NCBI RefSeq assembly: GCF_003987315.1
Contig: NZ_PIPI01000004.1
Location: forward strand, 124,001 to 188,000
Length of the DNA: 64,000 nucleotides
Reading direction: 5' to 3'
DNA from: Aliidiomarina haloalkalitolerans
Lineage (GTDB): Bacteria > Pseudomonadota > Gammaproteobacteria > Enterobacterales > Alteromonadaceae
Below, piece by piece: positions 53,598 to 63,053 of the stretch. Both the position numbers and the translations under genes were made by a program. The first letter of the stretch is position 1, and every line of letters begins with the position of its first letter. The notes beneath the pieces are model-generated. The model searched no databases. It worked only from the letters and a program-made list of their open reading frames with translations, and was not told where the DNA came from.

Positions 53598-54943
53598 TGG
53601 CTGAACTCGAGCGGAACGCGCGCAAGCGTGAGATTTTTGGCTGGGCAATGTATGACATTGCTAATCAGGCCTATACCACCATTGTTATTTCCTTTGTGTA
53701 CTCGGCGTTTTTCGTCGCCTACATCGTGCCTGCTGATAGTGTTTGGCGCGACGCTTACTGGTCGATCGCTATTATTGGTTCTACCCTGTTGGCCATGGTG
53801 TTGTCACCGATCGTGGGGTTCTGGATAGACCAAGGTGTTTCCAAAAAACGCTTGTTGGCGTGGAGCACGATTATTTGTGCCAGTTTCACTTGTACTCTGT
53901 ATTGGGTTGGCCCCGGCGATATTTGGTGGGGGATTGCAATCATTCTAATTACTAATACGGCTTGGATGCTCGGCGAAGCCATTATGTCGGCATTTTTACC
54001 GCAACTGGCGACCCGAAAGAATATGGGTTTGGTATCCGGCTTAGGTTGGGGGCTTGGCTACATCGGTGGCTTTGTTAGTATGGTCATGGTTAGTTTAATG
54101 ATTATTCGTGCCGATCCGGTCACTGACACGGGTAATTACATTGCTCAACATCAGTGGGCGATGATCGCCATCTCGATTTATTTTGTCATTGTTGCAATTC
54201 CGACGTTTGTACTTGTACGTGAGCGTTCACCAACAGTGCAGGCATTAGCCGTTAAGCAAACCGGAACTTGGCGGGAGTGGTTACGCTCCCTAAATATGTT
54301 CGAACAACAGCGGCTACAACCCTTGTTGTTTAAGTTCTTCTGGGCGTTTTTGTTTTACATGGCAGGCGTGCAGGTCGTGGTTAAGTTCATCGGGATTTAT
54401 AGCACCGGTGAGCTTGGTCTCTCGCAACAGGATTTAGTCGCAGTGTTTTTAGCGACGCAATTTAGTGCGTTGTTTGGTGCGATTGCGTTTGGCGTGGTGG
54501 AACGCTTTATTGGCGCCCGCAAAGTGCTGTTTACCGTCATTGCCCTGTGGATTGTCGCCATTACCGGCATGTATGCCATTCATGATGTTGCCGCTTACGG
54601 TAATTGGTCAGTGCGCGATGTGTTCTTGATTATTGCGTTATTGGCGGGTACCGGTATTGGTTCCATTCAAGCGTCTTCACGTTCGTTAGTGGCTTTGCTT
54701 GCGGGCGAAGGGCGCGACGGCAGTGCCTTCGGTTTGTGGGGCATGTTTAATCGCTTAGCGATGCTGTTAGCCGCCACGTTCGGTATTGTCGCAGACCTGT
54801 TTTCGCGTCAGAACGCCTTATTGCTCGTGATTAGCTTCTTTGTCATTGGGGCGTTACTGTTGGTCCGTGTGCATGGTTTGTCACAGGCCAGTCGAGCGCC
54901 GCGTTCGGGTCCTACCACCGCAGATAGAATTGGGAAAAACTAG
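53597..54943 (+). CDS. MFS transporter, UMF1 family
   Basis: A 448-residue transporter with about 12 membrane helices. The N-terminus EIFGWAMYDIANQAYTTIVISFVYSAFF, followed by PIVGFWIDQGVSKKRLLAWS, and the C-terminal GTGIGSIQASSRSLVALL are typical of the UMF1 (Atg22-like) branch of the major facilitator superfamily. The substrate is unknown. The GTG start overlaps the stop of the upstream ORF by one base. Confidence 0.86.
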   Translation: MAELERNARKREIFGWAMYDIANQAYTTIVISFVYSAFFVAYIVPADSVWRDAYWSIAIIGSTLLAMVLSPIVGFWIDQGVSKKRLLAWSTIICASFTCTLYWVGPGDIWWGIAIILITNTAWMLGEAIMSAFLPQLATRKNMGLVSGLGWGLGYIGGFVSMVMVSLMIIRADPVTDTGNYIAQHQWAMIAISIYFVIVAIPTFVLVRERSPTVQALAVKQTGTWREWLRSLNMFEQQRLQPLLFKFFWAFLFYMAGVQVVVKFIGIYSTGELGLSQQDLVAVFLATQFSALFGAIAFGVVERFIGARKVLFTVIALWIVAITGMYAIHDVAAYGNWSVRDVFLIIALLAGTGIGSIQASSRSLVALLAGEGRDGSAFGLWGMFNRLAMLLAATFGIVADLFSRQNALLLVISFFVIGALLLVRVHGLSQASRAPRSGPTTADRIGKN

Positions 54944-55005
54944 CATTTGCAGGTGCTTCTTTGCTACTTTCTTGAAAGTCTAATAAAAAGAGCAGGAGCA
55001 CCAAC

Positions 55006-56367
55006 ATGCTGGGCAACCTTGGGTTATTGGCAGGATTAGTTTTACTGATCGTGCTCGCCTTACGTGGCGTTAACATACTACTTGCAGTCCTTTTTTCTAT
55101 TTTAGTCATTGGTTTGACCAATGGCATGGCCTTACAAGAGGTCTTTCTCCAACACTTCCCATTTGGCGCGTCCGGGGCCTTTAGCTTCGCGGGCAACTTC
55201 TTACTGCTTTTTCTATGCGGTGCATTGTTTGGCCGCATTATGGCTGCTAGCCATGCGGCACAGGGTGTCGCAATGGCGATTACCCGTTGGCTCGGCGCAC
55301 CGCGCGCATTGCTGATTGCAATGCTTGTGTGTGCGTTACTCACGTACGGCGGTGTTGTGGTGTTTGTGGTGATTTTCACGATGTATCCAATTGGCGTCAC
55401 GTTAATGAAAGAGGCCAATATTCCGCGCCGTCTCTACGCTGCAGCAATAGCCCTCGGAGCCGGCACCTTTACCATGACGGCATTGCCAGGCACGCCGTCT
55501 ATTCATAACGTTATTGCCGCGAACTCGCTCGGCACCGACTTGTTTGCAGGTGGATGGTATGGGGTTCTTGCCGGTGTACTGATGGCTGTGCTGGGGATGT
55601 GGTACCTCGAGAAACAATGGCGCAGTGCCGTGGCGCAAGGTGAAGGCTATCAAGCGACACCGAAAGATGAGCAAATGGCAGCGCTGGCGCCGCAAGGTGA
55701 CGCACAGTTACCGGGGCTACTGCGTTCAATTACGCCGGTGCTGGTGGTGTTATTTCTGATTGTATTGCCGCGCGTGCTCATGCTCGCTGGTGTCAGTGCC
55801 GACTGGATTAGCTTTGGCTTAACGCAACCGATTCTGTGGGCCAGTTTAGCGCTATTAAGTGGTTCAGCGGTCTGTTATGTGTTGTTCCCGCCCGTGCGTC
55901 CGAACTTTATTCGCACAGCTGGACAGGGCGCCGACGACGCCTTGTTGCCCTTAATTAATACAGCAGCGGTGATTGGTTTCGGGGGAGTGGTGATTCAAAC
56001 CCCTGGCTTCCATGCGTTTGCGGCATGGTTGCTCGGTTTAAACTTACCCGATTTATTGTCAGTGTTTATTTCAGCTAATTTAATTTCGGGTATCACGGCT
56101 TCGGCATCGGGCGGCTTGCAGATCTTCATGTCGAGCCTAGCGCCAGCCTATTTGGAAAGCGGTGTGTCACCTGAGCTGTTACACCGGGTGGCGAACTTAG
56201 CGGCCGGTGGTCTCGACTCGTTGCCGCACTCCGGCGCGGTGATCGCGCTCTTTACCTTAATGGGCTTAACGCATAAAGAAGCCTATCGCGACATATTTGT
56301 GGTGACTGTCCTGGTGCCAATGTTAGCGGCGTTGTTTGTTGTCGGGCTAGCGATGTTATTGCACTAG
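55006..56367 (+). CDS. GntP-family permease
   Basis: A 453-residue transporter with about 12 membrane helices in two halves. LLLFLCGALFGRIMAASHAAQGVA, the repeat-half motif FTMTALPGTPSIHNVIAANSLGTD, and SGITASASGGLQIFMSSLA with LDSLPHSGAVIALFTLMGL fit the GntP/GntT gluconate-type permease family. In this setting a carboxylate or amino-acid-derived substrate is possible but not determined. The ATG has CAGGAG 7 bases upstream. A large amidohydrolase follows after 145 bases. Confidence 0.8.
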   Translation: MLGNLGLLAGLVLLIVLALRGVNILLAVLFSILVIGLTNGMALQEVFLQHFPFGASGAFSFAGNFLLLFLCGALFGRIMAASHAAQGVAMAITRWLGAPRALLIAMLVCALLTYGGVVVFVVIFTMYPIGVTLMKEANIPRRLYAAAIALGAGTFTMTALPGTPSIHNVIAANSLGTDLFAGGWYGVLAGVLMAVLGMWYLEKQWRSAVAQGEGYQATPKDEQMAALAPQGDAQLPGLLRSITPVLVVLFLIVLPRVLMLAGVSADWISFGLTQPILWASLALLSGSAVCYVLFPPVRPNFIRTAGQGADDALLPLINTAAVIGFGGVVIQTPGFHAFAAWLLGLNLPDLLSVFISANLISGITASASGGLQIFMSSLAPAYLESGVSPELLHRVANLAAGGLDSLPHSGAVIALFTLMGLTHKEAYRDIFVVTVLVPMLAALFVVGLAMLLH

Positions 56368-56512
56368 CGCAGCGGTTAGGTTCACTTTCGTGTTCGATTA
56401 AACCGCAAGAATAGCCAGTACGTCGCATTTGATGCGAGCTTAATCGCTAACCCATGGACATCGTGGTTAAAGCTCGTTACAAACGACAAAGCAAAATAAC
56501 AGAGGAAGATTC

Positions 56513-59500
56513 ATGTTTACCTTAAAGAAGATCATCCCAGCGCTTGGCTTAGCTGCGTCACTGATTGTGGCTGGCGGCGCCGTAGCATCAGAGAAATGGT
56601 CCGTGAGCGAGCCTCAGGGCGAATTTAAAACCGTGCAAATCCAAGCCACTGAAGGAACTTGGATGAGCGTGAACGTGAGCCCGGACGGTCAGTACATTAT
56701 TTTTGACATGCTCGGTGACATCTATCGGATGCCAGCTAGTGGTGGCGACGCTGAGTTGTTGCGTGGTGGCATTGCGTGGCATATGCAGCCGACCTACAGC
56801 CCAGACGGTCAGTTCATTGCTTATACCTCGGACGAAGGTGGCGGTGATAATATTTGGGTGATGAGAGCGGACGGCAGCGAAGCGTGGCAAGTCACCAATG
56901 AAAACTTCCGTTTGTTGAATAGCCCAGCCTGGAGCCCAGACGGTGAGTTTTTAGTGGCGCGGAAACATTTTACTGCGCGTCGCTCGCTTGGTGCCGGTGA
57001 GATTTGGATGTATCACAAGTCAGGCGGCCAAGGCGTGATGTTAACCGCACGGCCAAACGACCAGAAAGACCTCGGCGAACCAGCATTTTCGCCAGACGGC
57101 AAGTACGTCTATTACTCTCAGGATGATACTCCAGGGCAAACGTTCCACTACAATAAAGACTCGATTAGCGGTATTTACTCAATTAAACGCTATGAGTTAG
57201 CAACCGGTGAAATTGAAACGATTATTTCTGGTGCCGGTGGTGCAATTCGCCCAACACCGTCACCCGATGGCAAATACTTAGCCTTTGTTAGCCGTGACGA
57301 CTTCCAAAGCAAGCTGTATGTTTATGATCTTGAAACTGGTGAACGCCGTGAAGTGTACGGTAACTTAAGCCGTGACATGCAGGAAACTTGGGCAATTCAT
57401 GGTGTTTATCCGCACATGAATTGGACTGACGACTCTAGCAGCATTGTGTTCTATGCCGACGGTGGTGTGCGCAAGCTGAACGTGAATTCTGGCCAAGTGG
57501 CTGATATTCCGTTCTCGGTTGAAACCGAAAAACAAGTACAAACCGCGGTGCGCTTCCGTCAGCACATCGAAGCTGATGAATTTGACGTGCGTATGTTGCG
57601 TCACACAGCCATTGCACCAGATGCTAGCCGCGCCATTTACGAAGCCTTAGGCTACTTGTATGTGCGTGACTTGCAAAATAACCGTACCCAACGACTAACT
57701 AATCAGAGCGACCGTTTTGAGCAGTTCCCAGCGTTCTCGCGAGACGGTCGTTACTTGGTTTACACCACGTGGCACGACCAAGAGCAAGGGCAAGTTGTCC
57801 TGCGTGACCTGCGTAACAACCGTGAGCGTGTGTTACCGACTGGGCCAGGCAAGTTTGTTGAGCCTGTATTTGCGCCAGACGGGCAGTCGATTGTGTATCG
57901 GAAAGTCAGTGGTGGTTATCTCACCGATCCGAAACACGGTTTAGGATCAGGTTTGTATCATTTAGCGCTCGATGGTGAAGAGCCACGCCGCTTCTCACGC
58001 GCTGGCTCTAGTCCACAATTCGGCGCGAGCAATGACCGTGTGTATGTGAACGGTTTCGGTGCCGGTGGTCCTGAGTTGCGTAGTATCGATATTGCGACGG
58101 GCGAGAGCCGGACACTTTACACCTCTGGCCATGCGACCGAATACAAAGTGTCACCAGACGGAAAATATTTAGCCTTTGCTGAGCGTTTTCGGGTGTATGT
58201 GACGCCGTTTGTTGAGCGTGGTCAGCCGATTGCGATTGGTCCGAACGACCGTCAGTTCCCGGTACAGCAGATCTCCAAACGTGCCGGCGATAATATTAAC
58301 TGGACCGCAGACAGCAGCAGTTTGTATTGGACCCTTGGCCCAGAACTTTATACCGCTAACTTAAACGGTATGTTCTCGATTCAAGGTAACGAAGACAAAC
58401 AGCTCGTTGCCGACGGTATGAATATTGGTTTTACCCAAGCGGTTTACGCACCTGAGCAAACCATTGCATTTGTGGGTGCGAAAGTCGTGACCATGAATGG
58501 TGATGAAGTGTTTGAAAACGGTGCGGTGGTGGTCACTGGGAATAAAATCACAGCCGTGGGGCCACAGAATAGCGTGCAAATTCCACGTGGTGCGCAGGTT
58601 ATTGATGTCACCGGCAAAACGATTATTCCTGGTTTAATCGACACCCACGCCCATGGTGCGCAAGGTGAGAACCAAATTATCCCGCAACAAAACTGGATGC
58701 TATATGCCGGTTTAACGTTCGGTGTCACGACCATTCATGACCCATCGAACAACACTGCGCAGATTTTCGCTGCCAGTGAGAAACAAAAAGCGGGTGTGAT
58801 TGTTGGTCCACGCATTTTCTCAACCGGTACTATTTTGTATGGTGCGAATAGCCCAGGTGCCACAGCGCATGTTGACAGTCTCGACGACGCACTGTTCCAT
58901 TTGGAGCGGATGAAAAAAGTTGGTGCATTCTCAGTGAAGAGTTATAACCAACCACGTCGCGACCAGCGTCAGCAGATCATTCAAGCCGCTCGTGAGCTAG
59001 AAATGATGGTGATGCCAGAGGGTGGTTCGTTGCATCAGCACAACCTCAGCATGATAGCTGATGGCCACACAGTGATTGAACACGCGATTCCACTTGAAGT
59101 AATGCATGAAGACGTCCTGCAGTTCTGGCAGCAAACAGAAACCGGTTATACGCCGACGTTAGGTGTCGCATACGGCGGTATTTGGGGTGAGAACTACTGG
59201 TATGCGCATACGGACGTTTGGAATCACCCACGCTTAAGCCAGTATGTACCTGAGCGGGTGTTGCGCCCACGTTCAATGCGCCGGGAAATCGCACCATCAC
59301 ATCACTACAACCACATTAATGTGGCGGCGGGTGCAAAACAGCTGCAAGACCGCGGCGTGTTGGTTACCGCAGGTGCCCATGGTCAGCGTGAAGGTTTAGC
59401 GCAGCATTGGGAAATCTGGATGATGGAGCAAGGCGGCATGACTGCTCATCAAGCGCTGCGCACAGCAACTTACGATGCTGCCAAAGCACTGGGTATGGAG

Positions 59501-59692
59501 CATGCAATTGGCTCGATTCAAACCGGCAAGTTGGCTGATTTAGCTATTATTGACGGTGATGTTTTGGCCGATTTACGCCGTAGCGATCGCGTCGTGTATA
59601 CGATGGTGAATGGTCGTTTGTTCGACGCTGAAACGATGAATGAACTGGGTGCAAAACCACGTGAGCGTCGTCGTTTCTACTTTGAGCAGTAA
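56513..59692 (+). CDS. Exported PD40 beta-propeller and amidohydrolase protein
   Basis: A 1059-residue protein with a signal peptide (to about residue 25, GGAVAS). Residues ~40-650 are TolB-like PD40 propeller repeats, each with a variant of SPDGQYIIF or SPDGKYLAF. The C-terminal ~400 residues are an amidohydrolase domain with HAH at 712-714 (DTHAHGAQ), Lys809 (FSVKSYN) and His857 (VIEHAIP). Where most members have the last metal ligand (GSD), this protein has TAGAHGQREG, so catalysis may differ. Related exported enzymes act on peptides or cyclic amides; the substrate is unknown. The ATG has GAGGAAG 5 bases upstream. Confidence 0.9.
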   Translation: MFTLKKIIPALGLAASLIVAGGAVASEKWSVSEPQGEFKTVQIQATEGTWMSVNVSPDGQYIIFDMLGDIYRMPASGGDAELLRGGIAWHMQPTYSPDGQFIAYTSDEGGGDNIWVMRADGSEAWQVTNENFRLLNSPAWSPDGEFLVARKHFTARRSLGAGEIWMYHKSGGQGVMLTARPNDQKDLGEPAFSPDGKYVYYSQDDTPGQTFHYNKDSISGIYSIKRYELATGEIETIISGAGGAIRPTPSPDGKYLAFVSRDDFQSKLYVYDLETGERREVYGNLSRDMQETWAIHGVYPHMNWTDDSSSIVFYADGGVRKLNVNSGQVADIPFSVETEKQVQTAVRFRQHIEADEFDVRMLRHTAIAPDASRAIYEALGYLYVRDLQNNRTQRLTNQSDRFEQFPAFSRDGRYLVYTTWHDQEQGQVVLRDLRNNRERVLPTGPGKFVEPVFAPDGQSIVYRKVSGGYLTDPKHGLGSGLYHLALDGEEPRRFSRAGSSPQFGASNDRVYVNGFGAGGPELRSIDIATGESRTLYTSGHATEYKVSPDGKYLAFAERFRVYVTPFVERGQPIAIGPNDRQFPVQQISKRAGDNINWTADSSSLYWTLGPELYTANLNGMFSIQGNEDKQLVADGMNIGFTQAVYAPEQTIAFVGAKVVTMNGDEVFENGAVVVTGNKITAVGPQNSVQIPRGAQVIDVTGKTIIPGLIDTHAHGAQGENQIIPQQNWMLYAGLTFGVTTIHDPSNNTAQIFAASEKQKAGVIVGPRIFSTGTILYGANSPGATAHVDSLDDALFHLERMKKVGAFSVKSYNQPRRDQRQQIIQAARELEMMVMPEGGSLHQHNLSMIADGHTVIEHAIPLEVMHEDVLQFWQQTETGYTPTLGVAYGGIWGENYWYAHTDVWNHPRLSQYVPERVLRPRSMRREIAPSHHYNHINVAAGAKQLQDRGVLVTAGAHGQREGLAQHWEIWMMEQGGMTAHQALRTATYDAAKALGMEHAIGSIQTGKLADLAIIDGDVLADLRRSDRVVYTMVNGRLFDAETMNELGAKPRERRRFYFEQ

Positions 59693-59729
59693 ATAAATTG
59701 TAAAGATATTAGGGGTTTACCCTAAGTTT

Positions 59730-59760
59730 AAAAGCCTCGGACTGGTTCCGAGGCTTTTTT
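59730..59760 (+). terminator. Intrinsic terminator after the PD40-amidohydrolase
   Basis: AAAAGCCTCGGA and TCCGAGGCTTTT form a 12-bp perfect stem around a 5-base loop, and the T run extends to 59760. Confidence 0.93.
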
Positions 59761-60090
59761 GTAGCATAACAAACGCTATGGTAATTCGTCGTGTTTTTTC
59801 GTCGTTTTATCTTGCCCACTGCCTCTCGGTGAGGGAAGCCCCTCATGACAAAATATCGATATTTATTAACAATTTCATAACAAAACGATCTATTTAGCGT
59901 GCGTTTACTTTTATTGTGGACTCTCTAACTTAACTCATGGTTTGTTCTTAATTTGCTGACACCTTATTACCTACCAGTAATTTACTGAGAACCAGTAATC
60001 TACTGAAAGTAATGCGGTATTTCTTCGTTTAAGAGCGAACCTGATAAAAACACGAATAACAACACAAGTTCACTAACAAGAAGAAAATTC
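59761..60090. other. Gene-free leader region of the S8 protease
   Basis: No gene is visible in these 330 bases. The stretch is AT-rich and holds a tandem duplication, two 18-bp units (ACCAGTAATTTACTGAGA at 59973-59990 and ACCAGTAATCTACTGAAA at 59991-60008). The long leader before the secreted protease suggests regulated transcription, but I cannot place a promoter securely. Confidence 0.6.
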
Positions 60091-61965
60091 ATGAAAAATT
60101 CAAATCGTAAAGTTATACCTTTCACAGCAATTGCTGTACTAACTGCATCGGCACTTGCCGTTCCGCTCGCAACGACCTTTGCTGCTGATGATGCACAGAA
60201 TACATCCAGCGAAGCGACTTCGCCGGTTCTCATTCAAACAGAACAAGCACGTCCAGCGCCAAGAGGCGCACAACGCTCGCAGCCGACCTTGCCATTGCAA
60301 GCGCAAGGTCGTCCCGCGGCCGATGGCCTAGTCACCGGTTTTATCGTGGCATTCAGCCCAGAGCGAGACCCTGAAGTAGAAGCGAAAGTTCGTGGTAACC
60401 CAAGTGAGCGTGGCGCTTTGATGCAGCAACGTGCTGCACAGCTCTCTGCTCGGGCCGGAAAATCAATGCGTTTTCAACGAGCAATGGGTTTAAACCATCA
60501 CTATGTTTTTGCGTTAGAGGAGCGTTTGACTCCGGCTGAAGTTAAAGCCGTGCAAGCAGAATTGATGCAGGTTGAGGGCGTCGTCGCAGTTGAAGAGAAC
60601 CGCTTGCATACTTTCCAATCGACACCCAATGATCCAAGCTATGTGAACCAATGGCATTACCGTGAAGCGGTTGGTGGCATTAACGTTGAAGCTGCCTGGA
60701 GCCAAGGTATCACCGGTCAAGGTACGGTGGTTGCGGTACTCGATACCGGCTATCGACCGCATATTGATTTAAATGCGAATATTCTTCCCGGTTACGACAT
60801 GGTCACCGATGTCTTCATGGCCAATGACGGTAACGGACGCGATAGCGACGCACGAGATCCGGGTGACTGGGTGAGTGCAGGCGCTTGTGGTTTTAACAAT
60901 CCAGCACAAAACTCCAGTTGGCATGGTACCCATGTTGCGGGCACTGTTGCGGCGGTGACCAATAATAATCGTGGTGTCGCCGGCGTTGCTTATGGAGCGA
61001 AAGTAGTGCCAGTGCGAGTGCTTGGGCGTTGCGGCGGTACGACTGCAGACATCGCTGATGGTATTTTGTGGGCAGCAGGTTTGTCGGTGCCAGGTGTGCC
61101 GAGCAATGCGAATCCAGCGGACGTGATTAACTTGAGTCTCGGTGGCGGTGGCAGCTGCCAGTCAGTCACGCAAAGTGCAATTAACAGTGCGCGTAATGCT
61201 GGCTCGGTGATTGTCGTTGCAGCGGGTAACAGCAACGCGAATGCCGGAAGTTTCACGCCAGCAAGTTGTAACAACGTGGTGACCGTTGCTGCGACAAATC
61301 GTGACGGTGGCCGTGCCTACTATTCAAACTTCGGCGCCGTGGTTGACCTAGCTGCACCCGGTGGTGCGCAAAGCTTTGCCAATGATCCGGAAGGTGTATT
61401 GTCGACTTTCAATAGTGGCACAACGACGCCAGCGAGTGATAACTATCGCTATAGCCAAGGCACGTCGATGGCAGCGCCACATGTTGCTGGTATTGCAGCC
61501 TTAATTCGCCAGGCTAACCCTTCGTCAACACCGGCTCAGGTTGAGCAAATCCTGCGTGACACGGCACGTAGCTTCCCGGCGTCGTGTAGCGGTTGCGGAG
61601 TTGGTATTGTTGATGCTGGCGCAGCAGTTTCACTTGCCTTAGGCGGCAGTGGCGGTGGTCAAAGTGGTGGCGGCGCGGTAGACAACCTGTCAGCTGCTAC
61701 CGACCAATGGAATCGTTTTACCATGCAAGTTCCAGCGGGCATGACCACTCTTGAAGTGCGTATTTCTGGTGGTACTGGCGATGCGGACTTATATGTTCGG
61801 TTCGGTGCACAACCACAGTTGAATAACTGGGATTGTCGACCGTATCAATGGGGTAACAACGAAGTGTGTACCATTACCAATCCTGCTGCAGGTACTTGGT
61901 ACTTTGGTGTGCATGCGTATGAAGCATACTCTGGTGTACGTTTAGAAGCGACTTACTCAAACTAA
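60091..61965 (+). CDS. Secreted subtilisin-like serine protease (S8) with PPC domain
   Basis: A 624-residue extracellular protease. A signal peptide (about 1-31) is followed by a propeptide of the I9 inhibitor type (FIVAFSPERDP ... GVVAVEENRLHTF), the S8 catalytic domain with Asp218 (AVLDTGYRPH), His278 (SSWHGTHVAGT), Asn380 (AAGNSN) and Ser459 (QGTSMAAPH), a Gly-rich linker and a C-terminal PPC domain (about 530-624) with DADLYVRFGAQP. Several cysteines fit disulfides of an exported enzyme. It is a likely extracellular protein-degrading enzyme. Confidence 0.95.
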   Translation: MKNSNRKVIPFTAIAVLTASALAVPLATTFAADDAQNTSSEATSPVLIQTEQARPAPRGAQRSQPTLPLQAQGRPAADGLVTGFIVAFSPERDPEVEAKVRGNPSERGALMQQRAAQLSARAGKSMRFQRAMGLNHHYVFALEERLTPAEVKAVQAELMQVEGVVAVEENRLHTFQSTPNDPSYVNQWHYREAVGGINVEAAWSQGITGQGTVVAVLDTGYRPHIDLNANILPGYDMVTDVFMANDGNGRDSDARDPGDWVSAGACGFNNPAQNSSWHGTHVAGTVAAVTNNNRGVAGVAYGAKVVPVRVLGRCGGTTADIADGILWAAGLSVPGVPSNANPADVINLSLGGGGSCQSVTQSAINSARNAGSVIVVAAGNSNANAGSFTPASCNNVVTVAATNRDGGRAYYSNFGAVVDLAAPGGAQSFANDPEGVLSTFNSGTTTPASDNYRYSQGTSMAAPHVAGIAALIRQANPSSTPAQVEQILRDTARSFPASCSGCGVGIVDAGAAVSLALGGSGGGQSGGGAVDNLSAATDQWNRFTMQVPAGMTTLEVRISGGTGDADLYVRFGAQPQLNNWDCRPYQWGNNEVCTITNPAAGTWYFGVHAYEAYSGVRLEATYSN

Positions 61966-61986
61966 GGTCTGAGTGCTTTTTACTTC

Positions 61987-62013
61987 ATGGGCCGGAATTC
62001 CGGCCCATTTTTT
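61987..62013 (+). terminator. Intrinsic terminator after the S8 protease
   Basis: ATGGGCCGG and CCGGCCCAT form a 9-bp perfect stem with an AATT loop, followed by T residues to 62013. Confidence 0.92.
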
Positions 62014-62022
62014 CTGGTCTTG

Positions 62023-62970
62023 CTATTCGGCGGCAATTTCAGCAATCAGTTGCCGGAACCATTTGTGCCCTTCATCGTGCTGCAATAGCGGGCTCCAAAT
62101 CATTTGTAAATCGATAGGCGGAATCTCGAAAGGCGGTTTCCGCAAGACCATGTCGAGGTGGTTTTCATACAGCTTGGCTGCCCGTGTTGGCAAGGTTGCA
62201 ATTAAACCTTCTAGGGTTAAATGCATCGCCACATGGTAATTCCGAGTAAACACGCGAATTCGCCGCTGCTTACCAATCTTCGCTAAGGCTTCGTCAACCC
62301 AGCCGAGTTTTTGCACTGCGTCAGGTGTCATACCAATGCCAACCCCAAAACCAGTTTTACTCACCCAACAATGTTGTGCTTGGAGGTAGTTTTTTAAATT
62401 GTAATCGTCGAGGATAGGGTGGTCTTTGTGAATTAGGCAGGTGAAATCATCTTGCCAGAGCATTTTTTGATGAAATGACTGCGGTAAATCATCGAAGCGG
62501 TTAATGGCAATGTCCACTTTACCGTTTTCGACGTCATGAAAGCTGACGTCGCTTGGCGTCATCAAATCAATCGTCACGCTTGGCGCTTGTTCGCGCAGTG
62601 CTTTCAACAGCGGCGACATAAGCGTTGAAGCCGCATAGTCGGAAATCATGATGCGAAACACACGATCACTGGTTTCGGCGGTAAACGTGCGCGTTGGTTG
62701 AATGACTTCTTCAACCGCATAAAGAATTTTTTGTACTTTCGGTTGCATGGCTAGGGCACGCTCGGTGGCGACCATGCCTTCGCTGGTACGGACTAAAATC
62801 GGATCGTTAAGAATTGTTCGCAATCGTTTCAAGCCATTACTCATGGCCGGTTGTGTAATATTCAGCTGTTCTGCGGCGCGGGTGACGTTTTGTTCACGCA
62901 GTAATGCATCTAAATAAACAAGCAGGTTTAAATCTAGATTGCGAAAGTGGTTCATAAATGAATTGCTCAT
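62023..62970 (-). CDS. LysR-family transcriptional regulator
   Basis: A 315-residue LysR regulator of the NodD/LeuO/TrpI-like branch: NLDLNLLVYLDALLREQNVTRAAEQLNITQPAMSNGLKRLRTILNDPILVRTSEGM is the DNA-binding helix-turn-helix region, followed by an effector domain (IMISDYAASTLMSPLLKAL). The ligand is unknown. The ATG at 62970 is chosen; 62955 is also possible and the frame is open further upstream, but that extension would overlap the intergenic promoter region. It is divergent from aceK. Confidence 0.88.
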   Translation of the reverse strand: MSNSFMNHFRNLDLNLLVYLDALLREQNVTRAAEQLNITQPAMSNGLKRLRTILNDPILVRTSEGMVATERALAMQPKVQKILYAVEEVIQPTRTFTAETSDRVFRIMISDYAASTLMSPLLKALREQAPSVTIDLMTPSDVSFHDVENGKVDIAINRFDDLPQSFHQKMLWQDDFTCLIHKDHPILDDYNLKNYLQAQHCWVSKTGFGVGIGMTPDAVQKLGWVDEALAKIGKQRRIRVFTRNYHVAMHLTLEGLIATLPTRAAKLYENHLDMVLRKPPFEIPPIDLQMIWSPLLQHDEGHKWFRQLIAEIAAE

Positions 62971-63053
62971 TCGTTTGTATATAAATAGGATGAATGGAAT
63001 TATAAAGCACAACCATAGAACTGCAATCAACATCAGGAAATGAGGGAAAAAGG

